Assembly (NCBI GenBank): GCA_017503465.1
Contig: JAFVSY010000093.1
Coordinates: 1 to 52,871, forward strand
Direction: 5' to 3'
DNA: 52,871 nt
Source of the DNA: Tidjanibacter sp.
GTDB lineage: Bacteria; Bacteroidota; Bacteroidia; Bacteroidales; Rikenellaceae
Below the pieces are notes generated by a model. That model was not told the origin of the DNA and made no database searches. It saw nothing but the letters and a program-made list of their open reading frames with translations. The position numbers were made by a program, and so were the translations under genes. This document shows, in pieces, positions 34,524-45,100 of this stretch. How positions within the stretch are numbered: position 1 is the stretch's first letter; each line of letters starts with the position of its first letter.

Positions 34524-36536
34524 TTACAATTCAGTTTTCAGGGTGTGGCTCTTTCCGTCCACTGTAACCTTCACCGCCACACCGTCGGGCGAATACTCCC
34601 TACCAACGAACTGTGCGCTGATTTTGGGGCCTTTGCCGGCCTCTTTGTGGGGCACAATGACGGTGATGTAGCGCACAGCCTTGTCGGAGGCTTTCTTGGC
34701 CACATCGAAACTTACCCTCTTACGCTCCACCTTGCTCTTGTACTTGTCGGAGAACCAGCCTTGGGCCTCGGTGGTGGTTGCGCCACGTGGGGCGAAACAT
34801 TGGAGCGTGAGGTTGCTCTCGAAGTCATTGAGAGTGGCGCAACGCATCTTGTCGCCATCTATGCTCACTTCGCCCACGGGCATTTGGTAGTTGAGATTGA
34901 CCACGCCCTCGGCATTACCCACAGCCTCGTCCACAATCACAAACCAACTCTCCTCCACGAAGAACACCGTTCTGCGATGGGTGAGTCCCTCATAGGAGGG
35001 ATTTTCGGTTACGAGCACCTGCACCTCGCCTTCGGGCTGCCAAAGGAGCGTCTTGGACTCGGTGGTCTGGAGATTTTCGCCATTCAGGGTGAGGGTGTTG
35101 TGTACGGCGGTCTGACGGAACCAGTTGCGCCACTTCATCACCTCCGCATCGCCTGCGTAGATGTAGGAGCCGCTGTCGGACATCAGCCTGTGGCCGTTGT
35201 ACCAAAGTTCAAACGTACCATTGTCGGGCTGGCAGTGCCACTCACCTTTGGGGCCTGCCTTCACAACCATCTGCACGGCATCTTGGCCCCAACCGCTACG
35301 GAAGGTAAAGAAACCTGCCGTGAGGTGTCCTTTGGAGTTGTAGGCGGGCAGTGCGCCCTCCTTGCCATCGGTGGCCATATAACGCACAAAGTCGTTATCC
35401 CCAAAGACGTCAAGCCACGCGCGATAGTTCTTGATAACCTCCTGTTTGTGTGCCACCTTTGCATCGCTGAAGCAGGGGTTTTCGTAATCGGGGAAGCAGA
35501 TGTTGGCATAGAACTCAATCATCTTCTCCAGCGCATCCACATAACTCTGCGGGAAGGCACTCTTGAAGCCATTGAGGGTTGCCACTTGGAGAGCCTCATA
35601 GAAGATGTTAATGGTGGCTAGGTGGTAGTGTGGGCAGAGTTCGAAGTGTCCGCCATCGTCAAACACCTGCACAGCCACCTCCCTGTTGAGAATCTCCACA
35701 CCACTCTCTCGCCACACCTCGGCCCTCTTGAATTCGGGGAAGAAGGTGCCCGCATAGAGCATCCTTTGGGCTTGAAACAGCAGGTGGTTACCCTTCTCGG
35801 AGTAGTTCTCCAGAATGTGTTCTGCGTGGCGGTGGTAGTTCACAAGGAACTCGCTCAGAAACTCGGCCGTAAATGAGGGCGAGCAGACAAAGAGTTGGAA
35901 CTGGAGAGTTTGGTCCTCCAAGCGGTGGCTAACCTCCAAGGGCCTCCACGCAAAGCGAGCATTTTCGGCATCGGCCTTGATGGTGCTCTCTTCGTTGATT
36001 TCATACTCCTCCCGTCCGATTTTCACGAGTGGGTTTTTCCTTATCCAATCGATGTACTGCTTGGTCCACTCCTCGGCATACTTCTCGTTGCCACTTGTGC
36101 GGTAGGCCTTACCCATTGGGGTAAACCATTTGTGGCGGTGGAGTTGCCAGCGGAGTTCGTTGTCCTTCACGGGCCAATAGCGCCAATCAATGTCCTCGCC
36201 ATAGTTGAACGAGGGCTGATAGCCATAGTGGACAAAGAAGGTGTGGTCCAGAGCCTCATCGGCCCACTTCTGCTCGTTGGCCGAGATGCGCACGGTGGCG
36301 GGGTTGGGGATGTCGGGGGTGGTGATGTGTGTGCGGGCCTTGTAGTAGGCCAGCAGGGCATTGGCAGCCTCCTCCACCCTACCCTCGGCGTGAAGAGCCT
36401 TGACCTCGGCGAGTTCGGGCATATCAAGATTGAGAAGCCCAAAGACCTCTTCCTTGAGGGTTGGTTGCGCTCCGGCAACACCAACAGCGGCCACGAGAGC
36501 CGCTGTCAGTGCAAAAAGTTTCGAGAATAAACGCAT
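34524..36536 (-). CDS. Heparinase II/III family polysaccharide lyase, PL12-like
   Basis: The ATG ending at 36536 gives 670 residues with a Sec signal peptide (MRLFSKLFALTAALVAAVGVAGA). An upstream ATG at 36587 would add 17 polar residues. The N-terminal alpha-toroid has FNYGEDIDWRYWP and HRHKWFTPMGKAY, followed by GGHFELCPHYHLATINIFYEAL, a hallmark stretch of PL12 enzymes. The C-terminal beta-sandwich carries WHCQPDNGTFELWYNGHRLMSDSGSYIY. These lyases cleave uronate-containing glycosaminoglycan-like chains by beta-elimination. No lipobox is present, so it is probably periplasmic. The exact substrate cannot be told. Confidence 0.9.
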   Translation of the reverse strand: MRLFSKLFALTAALVAAVGVAGAQPTLKEEVFGLLNLDMPELAEVKALHAEGRVEEAANALLAYYKARTHITTPDIPNPATVRISANEQKWADEALDHTFFVHYGYQPSFNYGEDIDWRYWPVKDNELRWQLHRHKWFTPMGKAYRTSGNEKYAEEWTKQYIDWIRKNPLVKIGREEYEINEESTIKADAENARFAWRPLEVSHRLEDQTLQFQLFVCSPSFTAEFLSEFLVNYHRHAEHILENYSEKGNHLLFQAQRMLYAGTFFPEFKRAEVWRESGVEILNREVAVQVFDDGGHFELCPHYHLATINIFYEALQVATLNGFKSAFPQSYVDALEKMIEFYANICFPDYENPCFSDAKVAHKQEVIKNYRAWLDVFGDNDFVRYMATDGKEGALPAYNSKGHLTAGFFTFRSGWGQDAVQMVVKAGPKGEWHCQPDNGTFELWYNGHRLMSDSGSYIYAGDAEVMKWRNWFRQTAVHNTLTLNGENLQTTESKTLLWQPEGEVQVLVTENPSYEGLTHRRTVFFVEESWFVIVDEAVGNAEGVVNLNYQMPVGEVSIDGDKMRCATLNDFESNLTLQCFAPRGATTTEAQGWFSDKYKSKVERKRVSFDVAKKASDKAVRYITVIVPHKEAGKGPKISAQFVGREYSPDGVAVKVTVDGKSHTLKTEL

Positions 36537-36614
36537 AGTCGTTCTCTTCTTATATGTATTTTCTTGTGTGTCAATACCTTGCGGCATCCGCTTTCGTTCT
36601 ACCGAAAGGGAGGC

Positions 36615-37889
36615 CTACAAGTCGGCATATTTGATACCCTCGAGGGCCATATACCTCTGAAGGCCTTCGAGATAGTAGTAGTCGGCATAGTTCAGCGGAA
36701 CGTCCACCTCCGAGCCGTGGGGCAGCGAGCCTGTGGAGTGCATCAGCACAAAGCCCTCGTTGGTACCCTCGGCTGCCAGATAGGCATCGCTTGAGAGGCT
36801 CTTGAGAATCTTCTCGGCATAGTTGTAGTACTTCTTGCCACCCTCCACGAAGGTGCTCAGCTCAAGCAGACCACAAGCGGTAACTGCAGCAGCCGAAGCA
36901 TCACGGGGAGTATCCTCACCCTCGGGTGCGTGGTAGTCCCAGTAGGGAATTGCATCCTCGGTGGTAACGCGGCTCATAATCATATCGGCAATTTTCACAG
37001 CGTGGTCCAAGTACCTCTTGTCGCCTGTTTCGCGGTAGGCAGCGGTGTAGCCATAAACGCCCCAAGCCTGACCACGAGCCCAAGCCGAGTCATCGGCCTT
37101 GCCCTGATAGGTCTGCTTGCACTCCACACTGCCATCGGGGTTGTAACTTACGACGTGGTAGGAGGTTACGTCCTCACGGAAGTGGTTTTCCATTGTGGTG
37201 TTGGCGTGGATGACAGCCACCTGACCATAGTAGGGATTGCCGGTGATTTTCGATGCGGCAAAGAGCAGGTCGAGGTTCATCATATTGTCGATGATAACGG
37301 GGAAGTTCCACGCACCAAAGTCCCACGAGCGGATGCAACCAATCTCCTTGTTGAAGCGGCTGCAAAGGTTGTCGGCAGTGCGCACGAGCACCTCGGGAAT
37401 GGTGTCGCAGGGCATCAGGCGGTGGGCGTTGCCATAGCTACAGTTAATCATAAAGCCCAGGTCGTGGGTCTGTGTGTAGTGGCTCACGGGGAAGAGCAGG
37501 TTGGTGAACTTCACAGCAGCCTCCTTGACAGCCTCGTTGCCGGTGAACTCATAGAGATACCAGAGCGAGCCGGGGTAGAAACCGCTGGTCCAGTCGTAGA
37601 CACCTGCCAATCGGCGTTTGCCGAGCAGTTCGGGTGCAGCCTTCTTGCGGAGCGAGTCCTTGAAGGTGTCGAAATCCTTTTCGAGTTGTTTTTCGAGCAT
37701 TGCGGGGTCGTAGCCGGCCCAAATGGAGCGAGGAATCATCGGGGTGTCGCCAATCTCCTCGGCAGTTTGGAGCAGTTGCACGGTGGCGCGGTCCACTGCC
37801 ACCTTAATCCAACCATAATCTTTCGGTTGCGAGCAGCCTGCGAGAGCCACCACGGCCACGGCTGCAACAATCAAGTGTTTGATTTTCAT
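36615..37889 (-). CDS. GH88 unsaturated glucuronyl hydrolase, lipoprotein (second copy)
   Basis: This 424-residue protein has a lipoprotein signal (VAVVALAGCS) and the same barrel motifs as its neighbour: YDWTSGFYPGSLWYLYEFTG, THDLGFM with Asp133, PVIIDNMMNLDLLF with Asp201, and DSAWARGQAWGVYGYTAAYRE. The two GH88 proteins are clear paralogues but differ in the region around residues 45-95, where this one has an insert rich in Lys and Asp (EKQLEKDFDTFKDSLRKKA). That may give different linkage or sulfation preference. It is the first enzyme gene after a large hairpin at 37934-37967. Confidence 0.93.
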   Translation of the reverse strand: MKIKHLIVAAVAVVALAGCSQPKDYGWIKVAVDRATVQLLQTAEEIGDTPMIPRSIWAGYDPAMLEKQLEKDFDTFKDSLRKKAAPELLGKRRLAGVYDWTSGFYPGSLWYLYEFTGNEAVKEAAVKFTNLLFPVSHYTQTHDLGFMINCSYGNAHRLMPCDTIPEVLVRTADNLCSRFNKEIGCIRSWDFGAWNFPVIIDNMMNLDLLFAASKITGNPYYGQVAVIHANTTMENHFREDVTSYHVVSYNPDGSVECKQTYQGKADDSAWARGQAWGVYGYTAAYRETGDKRYLDHAVKIADMIMSRVTTEDAIPYWDYHAPEGEDTPRDASAAAVTACGLLELSTFVEGGKKYYNYAEKILKSLSSDAYLAAEGTNEGFVLMHSTGSLPHGSEVDVPLNYADYYYLEGLQRYMALEGIKYADL

Positions 37890-37933
37890 CTATCTAAAAG
37901 TCTATTAGTGTTTCGTTCAACAAAAAACCGACA

Positions 37934-37967
37934 AAGCAGTGTGGGGTGGTTTGTCCCCACACTGCTT
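37934..37967 (-). terminator. Strong intercistronic hairpin inside the utilisation operon
   Basis: A perfect 13-bp stem, AAGCAGTGTGGGG, with an 8-nt loop lies between the second glycan-binding protein gene and the first GH88 gene. On the minus strand it is followed by TGTCGG and then six T residues. The displaced T-run makes it a leaky terminator or an RNA-processing/stability element that would lower enzyme expression relative to the binding and transport genes. Confidence 0.7.
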
Positions 37968-38001
37968 GTGTGTCTGTCAGCCTCCTATCGGCAGGCCGAG
38001 C

Positions 38002-40365
38002 CTACTCCTCAACGAGTGACGAGTCGAGGTAGATGAGCATAGGAATGCCCTGAATTGCGGTGGCATCATCCATAGGCGATACTCCGTTCACATTGAGCGC
38101 CATACCAACACCCACAACACCATCGGCATAGACACCGTCCAACACGAATTTCTCGGGATTAACGGTAACTGCAAAAGTCTCGGGAGTGATGTAGTAGCCA
38201 CAGTGTTGGAGATTCTCCGCTGCCGTCTTCCAATAGGAAATGGGGTTAACCGAGCCATAGTTAACGGCAGTGTTAACACCAGCATAGTAGCTATCCCACA
38301 CAGCGGTCAGGATGTTGTTGGTTGCCTCTGCAGTGGGGGCTTGTTTGTTATCAAACTTGCTATTGAGGTTGTACCACAGCATACCACGACGGTTGTCGAG
38401 AGTGAGGCCGGTAACCTCCGTACCGGTTGCATCATAGGCCTTAACGGTGGGAGTGATGGTACCACCGGTCTTGGGATTGAAACGGAATGCAAAGGGAGTG
38501 AGCTGAACGTCAAGACCATTGGCACGATCTTTATGGTGTGCAGGACCTGCGTGATGAACGAAGAAGGGGAACTTCTTGCTCACTTTGGCATCGTCCTCGC
38601 CAACGGTTACAGTAACATAGGCGTAGTGTGCACGAGCAGCCAGGGGTTTGGTGGTGGTTACGTCGCCACCCTGTGCGCCCTGGTAGGTGATGGTGATAGT
38701 ACCGGTTGCTTCATCAATAGCCAAACCAGCGGGCTGGTTGGAACCATTGGTGGGAGTGCTAATCTTGTAGGCAACAACTGCACCCTCGGGGATGTCGCTG
38801 CTGGCCACGGGTACGGTGAGAGTGCCATCGGCCTTGGTGATACGCCACTGGTCGGCGTGCTCGGCCGAAAGACCGAGGTTGTTGCCCCAGCGCACGGTGG
38901 TGAACTTGTTGGGGTTCTCGGCAGCGGCCTGTGCAACCTTCACGGTGTAGGAGGCGGTGGCAACCGAAGTGTTCTCGGTGGCAACGATTACCTCAAACTC
39001 CGAGTTTTTGTAGACACCTGCGGCAACATTCGACACGAAGGTCAGCACAACCTCTGCATCAGCAGAACCGGTTGCGGGCTCGGCAGTAACGCCCTCGGGA
39101 ACGGTAACGGTCCAAGGCACATTAGCCTTCACGCTAACGGTGGCGGTGGTTGCATCGGCAGCAACAGCGATGGGCTCGGTGGGCTCCACGGTAAAGTAGA
39201 TAGGCTCCGAGTTGGTGTTGCTCTGCACGAAAGTTACGCTCTTGGTGAAGCCCTGGGCCACGATGGTAACGGTGGCGGTACGAGTAGCATCGGTGGTGTT
39301 CTCTGCCAACAAGAAGGTAACAACATCGGTGCGAATGGCACGGCTCTCAACCACGCTAATCCACTCCTGTGCCTCGGCGGGAATCTTTACCTCATAGGCG
39401 AGGTTGGTCTGGATGGTAACCTTAAAGCGACCACCAACCTGCTCGGCGGAAAATACCTCGTCAGAAACACTCATCACAGCCTCCTCGATGGAGATGTACT
39501 GTGCTTTGAACTCGCTGGTGGAGTTCTTCACTGCGGTAATCATCACATAGCCCTTAACCACGGGGTCGGGAACGGTGATTTTGATAACGCCACCATTGTT
39601 GTCGGTGGGCACAACCTCTGCCTCATAGGTACCCTTAACCTCAAAGCGCACGCTCTCGTCGCCATCGGCCAAAGTGTAGGCCAGCTCCACGGTCTTACCT
39701 GCGCTCACTGCGAGGTCATATTTCTCAACCTTGAATGCAAAGCCGGGCACTTTCGAGATGGTGAACACGGTGCCATCGGCCAAAGTCAGATAGACTGCGT
39801 TCTCATCCTCGCTAACGGTAATCTTGGTGCTCTGGTCGTAGGCCGAAGCAACCTCTTCCCATTTTGCGCCATTGTCGTAGGAGATTTCCCACTTACCCTC
39901 GTTGATGCGGAGTTGGGGAGTAACACCGAGTGCGCTCACCTTCTTGCCGTCAATCAGCACGGGCTCGCCATTCACGGTCCAATAATAGCCATCCTCGGCA
40001 CTGTAGGCAATGCTCACAACGGGAGTTGCACCCTGCTCGCCCTGAGGACCGGTTGCACCCTGGTCGCCCTTGTCGCCCTTGTTACCCTTGTCACCATTCT
40101 TCAGCGTGTAGGTCTTGCCATTGGAGAAGGTGATGGTGAAACCATCGGCAGCCTCGGTAATTTTCTCAATGTAGAGGTCGTTCTGGTGGGCAGCCACAAA
40201 GGCCTGAATGGTAGCAATGTTGGCGTTCATATCGCCACACAACTGCTCAAGTGTCTCCACCCTACCCTCAAGATTGTCCAGACGGTCCGAAATCTCATCC
40301 AGTCCGTTTTGGCATCCGCTCAATGCGAACATTGCAGCGAAAAGGAATACAAAAATCTTTTTCAT
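38002..40365 (-). CDS. Surface glycan-binding lipoprotein with collagen-like stretch and BACON domain
   Basis: This 787-residue protein starts with a lipobox (FALSGC), then a short coiled coil (DEISDRLDNLEGRVETLEQL), a DUF4988-like segment and about eight Gly-x-y triplets at 91-115 (GDKGNKGDKGDQGATGPQGE). A BACON-like domain lies near 305-385 (FSAEQVGGRFKVTIQTN). The last 300 residues (from WGNNLGLSAEHADQW) match the C-terminal domain of the protein at 45287-47497, a DUF4958-type module in both cases. By position after SusD it should be a cell-surface glycan-binding protein. The collagen-like stretch may act as a stalk. Confidence 0.85.
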   Translation of the reverse strand: MKKIFVFLFAAMFALSGCQNGLDEISDRLDNLEGRVETLEQLCGDMNANIATIQAFVAAHQNDLYIEKITEAADGFTITFSNGKTYTLKNGDKGNKGDKGDQGATGPQGEQGATPVVSIAYSAEDGYYWTVNGEPVLIDGKKVSALGVTPQLRINEGKWEISYDNGAKWEEVASAYDQSTKITVSEDENAVYLTLADGTVFTISKVPGFAFKVEKYDLAVSAGKTVELAYTLADGDESVRFEVKGTYEAEVVPTDNNGGVIKITVPDPVVKGYVMITAVKNSTSEFKAQYISIEEAVMSVSDEVFSAEQVGGRFKVTIQTNLAYEVKIPAEAQEWISVVESRAIRTDVVTFLLAENTTDATRTATVTIVAQGFTKSVTFVQSNTNSEPIYFTVEPTEPIAVAADATTATVSVKANVPWTVTVPEGVTAEPATGSADAEVVLTFVSNVAAGVYKNSEFEVIVATENTSVATASYTVKVAQAAAENPNKFTTVRWGNNLGLSAEHADQWRITKADGTLTVPVASSDIPEGAVVAYKISTPTNGSNQPAGLAIDEATGTITITYQGAQGGDVTTTKPLAARAHYAYVTVTVGEDDAKVSKKFPFFVHHAGPAHHKDRANGLDVQLTPFAFRFNPKTGGTITPTVKAYDATGTEVTGLTLDNRRGMLWYNLNSKFDNKQAPTAEATNNILTAVWDSYYAGVNTAVNYGSVNPISYWKTAAENLQHCGYYITPETFAVTVNPEKFVLDGVYADGVVGVGMALNVNGVSPMDDATAIQGIPMLIYLDSSLVEE

Positions 40366-40401
40366 AGTTTGTTGAGTATTTTTAGAATTAGTTTTTATTG
40401 A

Positions 40402-42135
40402 TTATTTCCAACCAATGTTTTGGTCAAACTGCTCACACAAGTCCATCTCCCTCTGGGGAATGGGCAGCAGTTCGTTTTTGTTCTTGAAGGTGTACAGGGC
40501 ACCGATGTAGTAGTCGGGGCCGGTCTCGTGCCAATCCATCAGTTTGCGATAGGTCTCCTGCACGGTCTCGTAGTAGATACCCCAGCGCACCAAGTCCTGA
40601 CGGCGGTGGCCCTCATAGCAGAGTTCGTAGCTACGCTCATCCCTCACAGCCTGCTGGAAATGCTCGTAGGAGAGGCCTGCGGGCAGGTCGGCCTCGGCCG
40701 AAGGAATGGTGATGTCCTCCACACCGAAACCACGCCTACGCACCTGATTGATAGCCTCATAGGCCTCGCTGGTGGGCTTACCGTAGTGCTCATTGAGAGC
40801 CTCGGCATAGAGCAACAGCACATCGGCATAGCGGAGCACATACCAGTTTACATTGGAGTAGTTGTTGTCGGGCAGTTGGTTTTCGTCTTTCACGAACTCC
40901 TCGATGTCCCACTTGCGGGGCGAGAGTTGGCTGCTGTACTTGCTACGCCAAGCATTGGTCCAACCAAGCCAATTCTCATTCATAGCCATCTCAAAGGTGA
41001 TGTCGGTTGCCTCGTTGTTCACCTTGAGCCTTTCGATACAGGTCTTGCCCGTAGCATTGGTGTACTTGTAGTCGGCATAGGCAAAGCCCCAACGCTGGTC
41101 CTTGTCGTAGTCCTTCCACTCGCCAACGAAGGTGGGGTTCACCTTGTAGAGAGCGATATTGTAGTTACCCTTGATGGAGCCGTTCTGTGCGGTTACGCCA
41201 TTCCATTTACCCACGCGACCACTCGAAGTGTTGGTCGATTGGGGCGACCAGTAGGATACCTCCAAGAGGCTCTCTTTGGGCTCCCACACGTTGTTGGCAC
41301 AGTTGGTCCAGAGAGTCTTGTAGGAGGGGTTCAGAGCGTGCTTACCCGAAGTTATCACGGTGGCAGCAGCGGCTGCAGCATTCTCCCACTTGCTCTCATC
41401 GCACAATGGGTAGCCTGCCCAAGTGGCATACACCTTGGCCAACAGACCATAGGCGGTGCCCTTCGAGATGCGGAATGCGGAGTTGGTCCTCACATCCTCG
41501 CCCACCCAAGGCAGAGCATCAACAGCCTCCTTGAGGTCTTTCTCAATGTACTCATACACCTTCACAGGGTCCTCTTGCACAAACTTCGAGGGGTGCAGGT
41601 AGGACATCTCAGTGGAGGTAATCAGGGGCACGTGGCCAAACCACCTAACCAGTTCAAAGTAGAATATTGCCCTCAGCACCTTGGCCTCGGCCACATAGAT
41701 GTTGGCAAATTCAAGGTCCTTCTCGGCAAATTCGGGCATTCGTGCCTCCATAGTCTCAAGGAAGTCGTTGGCGCAGTAGACACCCGAATAGAGTGCTGCC
41801 CAACTCTCCTGCACCTCGGCATCGGTGGTGCTGTAGGCGTTGCTTGCCTGCTGACGGGTACCAACGGTGGTTGTACCCTCGGCCTTTGCTTGGTCGTTGG
41901 GGATGTCGAAAATCATCGAGAGGTTCATACCATAGACACCATCCACGCCCAACTTGCTGTACACGCCCAACAGAACGCTCTCGGCCTGTGCAGCATTCTT
42001 CACATAATTTCCCTTGTCCACCTGAGTGTAGACCTGCTCATCGAGCGAGCAACCGCTCAAAGCGCCCATCATCATCAGGCCCGAGAGAATCACACATATA
42101 TTATATATAGTCCTTTTCATATTCTCCGTAGTCAT
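40402..42135 (-). CDS. SusD/RagB-family nutrient-binding lipoprotein
   Basis: This 577-residue protein has a lipoprotein signal ending in GALSGCSLDEQVYTQVD and the TPR-rich SusD fold: AEAKVLRAIFYFELVRWFGHVPLIT, YEYIEKDLKEAVDALPW, RISKGTAYGLLAKVYATWAGYP, and the C-terminal YADVLLLYAEALNEHY and RDERSYELCYEGHRRQDLVRWG. It caps the SusC barrel and captures glycan on the cell surface. Its ATG overlaps the susC stop by one base (TAATG), so translation is coupled. A second ATG at 42120 would give the more usual MKR signal-peptide start. Confidence 0.97.
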   Translation of the reverse strand: MTTENMKRTIYNICVILSGLMMMGALSGCSLDEQVYTQVDKGNYVKNAAQAESVLLGVYSKLGVDGVYGMNLSMIFDIPNDQAKAEGTTTVGTRQQASNAYSTTDAEVQESWAALYSGVYCANDFLETMEARMPEFAEKDLEFANIYVAEAKVLRAIFYFELVRWFGHVPLITSTEMSYLHPSKFVQEDPVKVYEYIEKDLKEAVDALPWVGEDVRTNSAFRISKGTAYGLLAKVYATWAGYPLCDESKWENAAAAAATVITSGKHALNPSYKTLWTNCANNVWEPKESLLEVSYWSPQSTNTSSGRVGKWNGVTAQNGSIKGNYNIALYKVNPTFVGEWKDYDKDQRWGFAYADYKYTNATGKTCIERLKVNNEATDITFEMAMNENWLGWTNAWRSKYSSQLSPRKWDIEEFVKDENQLPDNNYSNVNWYVLRYADVLLLYAEALNEHYGKPTSEAYEAINQVRRRGFGVEDITIPSAEADLPAGLSYEHFQQAVRDERSYELCYEGHRRQDLVRWGIYYETVQETYRKLMDWHETGPDYYIGALYTFKNKNELLPIPQREMDLCEQFDQNIGWK

Positions 42136-45100
42136 TAGAATTTAAGTTCCACACCAAATGTAACAACTTTGCTCTTGGGGTAGGCACCATAGTCAAACGC
42201 AGGCATCAGGTTGCTGCTACGCATACTAACCTCGGGGTCGTAGCCGCTGTAGTTGGTCAGGCACCAGAGGTTTTGTGCGGTTGCATACAGACGCAGGTTG
42301 CTGATGTGGTATTTACCCACGATGTGCTTGGGAAGAGTGTAACCAAGGGTTATGTTCTTAAGCCTCAAGAACGAGCCATCCTCGATGAAGCGCGAGTAGA
42401 CATCGTAGGCCACATAACCTTTGGCCGAAGGCACCTTATTGGAGGCGTTGGTTGCGGTCCAACGGTCGGCAACCTCGGAGAGCATATTCTGCATTTCAAG
42501 CCTCGACTGGGTGCTCCACATCCTTTGTGCGTTGTAGACCTCGTTACCCACCGAGAATTGGAACATAAAGCTCAAATCCACATTGCGGTATTTGAGGGTG
42601 TTGGTGATACCACCAAACCAATCGGGCTGACCGTTACCGATGATGGTACGGTCTTCGGTGGTGATAACGCCATCGCCATCCATATCCTTGTACTTCACGA
42701 AACCGGGAGCCACAGCCTCGGTAGCGTGTTCGCTGATGTCCACCACGCCCTCTTTGAGGTGGAGTGTACCATCGGCATAGACATCAAAGTCGGAGTATTG
42801 GTAAACGCCATCGAAAACGTAGCCATACATACTACCGATGGGCTTACCAACCTGTGCGATGTAGTCGTAGCTGGAGAAGTTGGAGTTGAAGCCCGAGCGG
42901 GAGAGGATGTAGTCGGTGCCGTCCTGCAAAGCCACGAGGGTATTGCGGATGAACGACACGTTCAGGTCGGTAGACCAGTAGAAGTCTTTGGTGTTTACGT
43001 TTATGGTGTTGAGCGTAAACTCAATACCCTTGTTGCGAATCTTACCCACATTCTGCCACTGCTCGCCAAAACCCGTTACGTAGGAGAGGTTTTGTGCCAG
43101 CAGAAGGTCCTTGGAGTCCTTCACGAAGGCGTCCACTGTGAGGTTAATCCTACCGCTGTAGAGGCTCACGTCCAAACCCACGTTGGTGGTAGTGGAGCCC
43201 TCCCAGCGGAGGTTTTGGTTGGCCAACTGTGCGGGAGTCAGCACGGTTACCTGCGACGAGCCCATACCGATTTTGTGGTCGTTGTAGAGGTCGAGCGAGA
43301 GGTAGTTGCTGATGCGGTCGTTACCCACAGTACCCCAACCCAAACGGAGTTTCAGATTGGAGAGCCAATCTTTGGTGTTCTCCATAAAGTCCTCGCGAGC
43401 GATGTTCCAAGCGGCTGCAAACGAGGGGAACACGCCCCACTTGTTGTTGGCCGAGAACACCGTGGAGGCATCTGCACGCAGTGTGGCGGTCAGCATATAG
43501 CGGCTGTCGTAGTCGTAGAATGCACGTGCGAAGAACGAAAGACGCTTGTTGTCGGTCTTGCTCGACTCCACAAAGCTGGGCACGGCACCCATACCGAGGT
43601 TGTTCACTCCGAGGTCATCCAGCGGGAACTCCCTCGACTCGGCGTAGAGGAATTCAACGGCATTGTACGACACCTCGTGTCCGAGCACAAACTGTGTGTT
43701 GTGTTTCTTTGCGAAGGTCTTTTTGTAGGTCAGCACGTTGTTGTTGGTCCAGCGGAGCTGTTTCTGCATCTTGGAGTTACCATAGGGGCCTGCTGTACGG
43801 TAGGCCATATTACTACCCTCGCGGTAGAACACGTCGTCCCTACGGAAGGCCTCGTTGTAGGAGAAGGCCGATTTGAACGACAAACCCTTGGCGAGTTGCA
43901 CGTTGAGCGATGCGTTACCAATCCATTGGTCAATCTTCTTGCTCTGGTCCACCTTCTCGGAGTTGAGAATGGGGTTGAAGTAGTTGCTGTTGGAGAGGCC
44001 CACCTCCTCAAGAGTGGGGTCCACGGTGTTGTAGCGGAGCTGGTAGTCCGACACAAACAGACCACCGGTGGGGCGATACTGAATGATGTTGCTCAACGTA
44101 CCACCACCCGTACCCACACCTGTGGTGAGGCTGTTGGTGTAGTTAATCGAAGCGTCAAACCTCATCCATTTGTAGACCTGCTGGGTGAATTTCAAGCGGG
44201 CCGAGTTCTTGGCGAAGGTGTTTGCTTGGAACAGACCATCCTCGTCAAAGTGCGAGAAGGAGGCGGTGTACTTGGTATCCTTGTCGCCACCCATAATGCT
44301 CACATCGTGGGTCTGCGACCAAGTGTTGCGGAAGGCCTCATCCTGCCAATCCACACCTTCCACGGTGCGGTAGTCTTCGAGCGACTGATACTTGTAGGGC
44401 ACGCCCTCTTTGTCCTCGCCCGACTGGTAGTAACGCGCACCATAGCGGGAGGGGTTGAGCTCCATTTGGAGAGCAACGAAGTCGTAGGGACTGAGCACAT
44501 CGAGGTGTTTGGAGAGAGCACGGAAACTCATCGAGCCGTTGTAGCTCACCTCCGACCTACCCTCGCGGCCCTCTTTGGTGGTAATCAGAATAACACCATT
44601 GGCAGCCCTTGCACCATAGATAGCCGAAGCCGAAGCGTCTTTGAGCACGTCTACCGACTTGATGTCCTGATTGGCCAAGTAGGAGATGTCCGACACCTCA
44701 AAGCCATCCACGATGTAGAGTGGCGAGGAGTCGCCGGTTACGGTGCCGACACCACGAATCTTAATCTCCTGCGAAGCACCGGGGGTACCATCGGTGGAGG
44801 TGATGTTCACACCTGCGATTTGACCACCGAGAGCCTCCACAACCGAGCCGGTCTTGAAGCCCTCAATGCTCTTCGAGCTCACCGAAGATACCGAGCCTGT
44901 CAGGTCGCTACGTTTCATTGTGGCATAGCCCACAACCACGATTTCGTCCAACACGGTCTCCGCCTTGAGCGTTACGTTCACTTTGTTCTTACCTGCCACA
45001 TTCACTTTTTCGGTGGTGTAGCCGAGGTAGTCAAACACCAGCACAGCGGTTTTGGGTGCCGAGATGGTGTACTTACCCTCCACATCGGTGATGGTACCGC

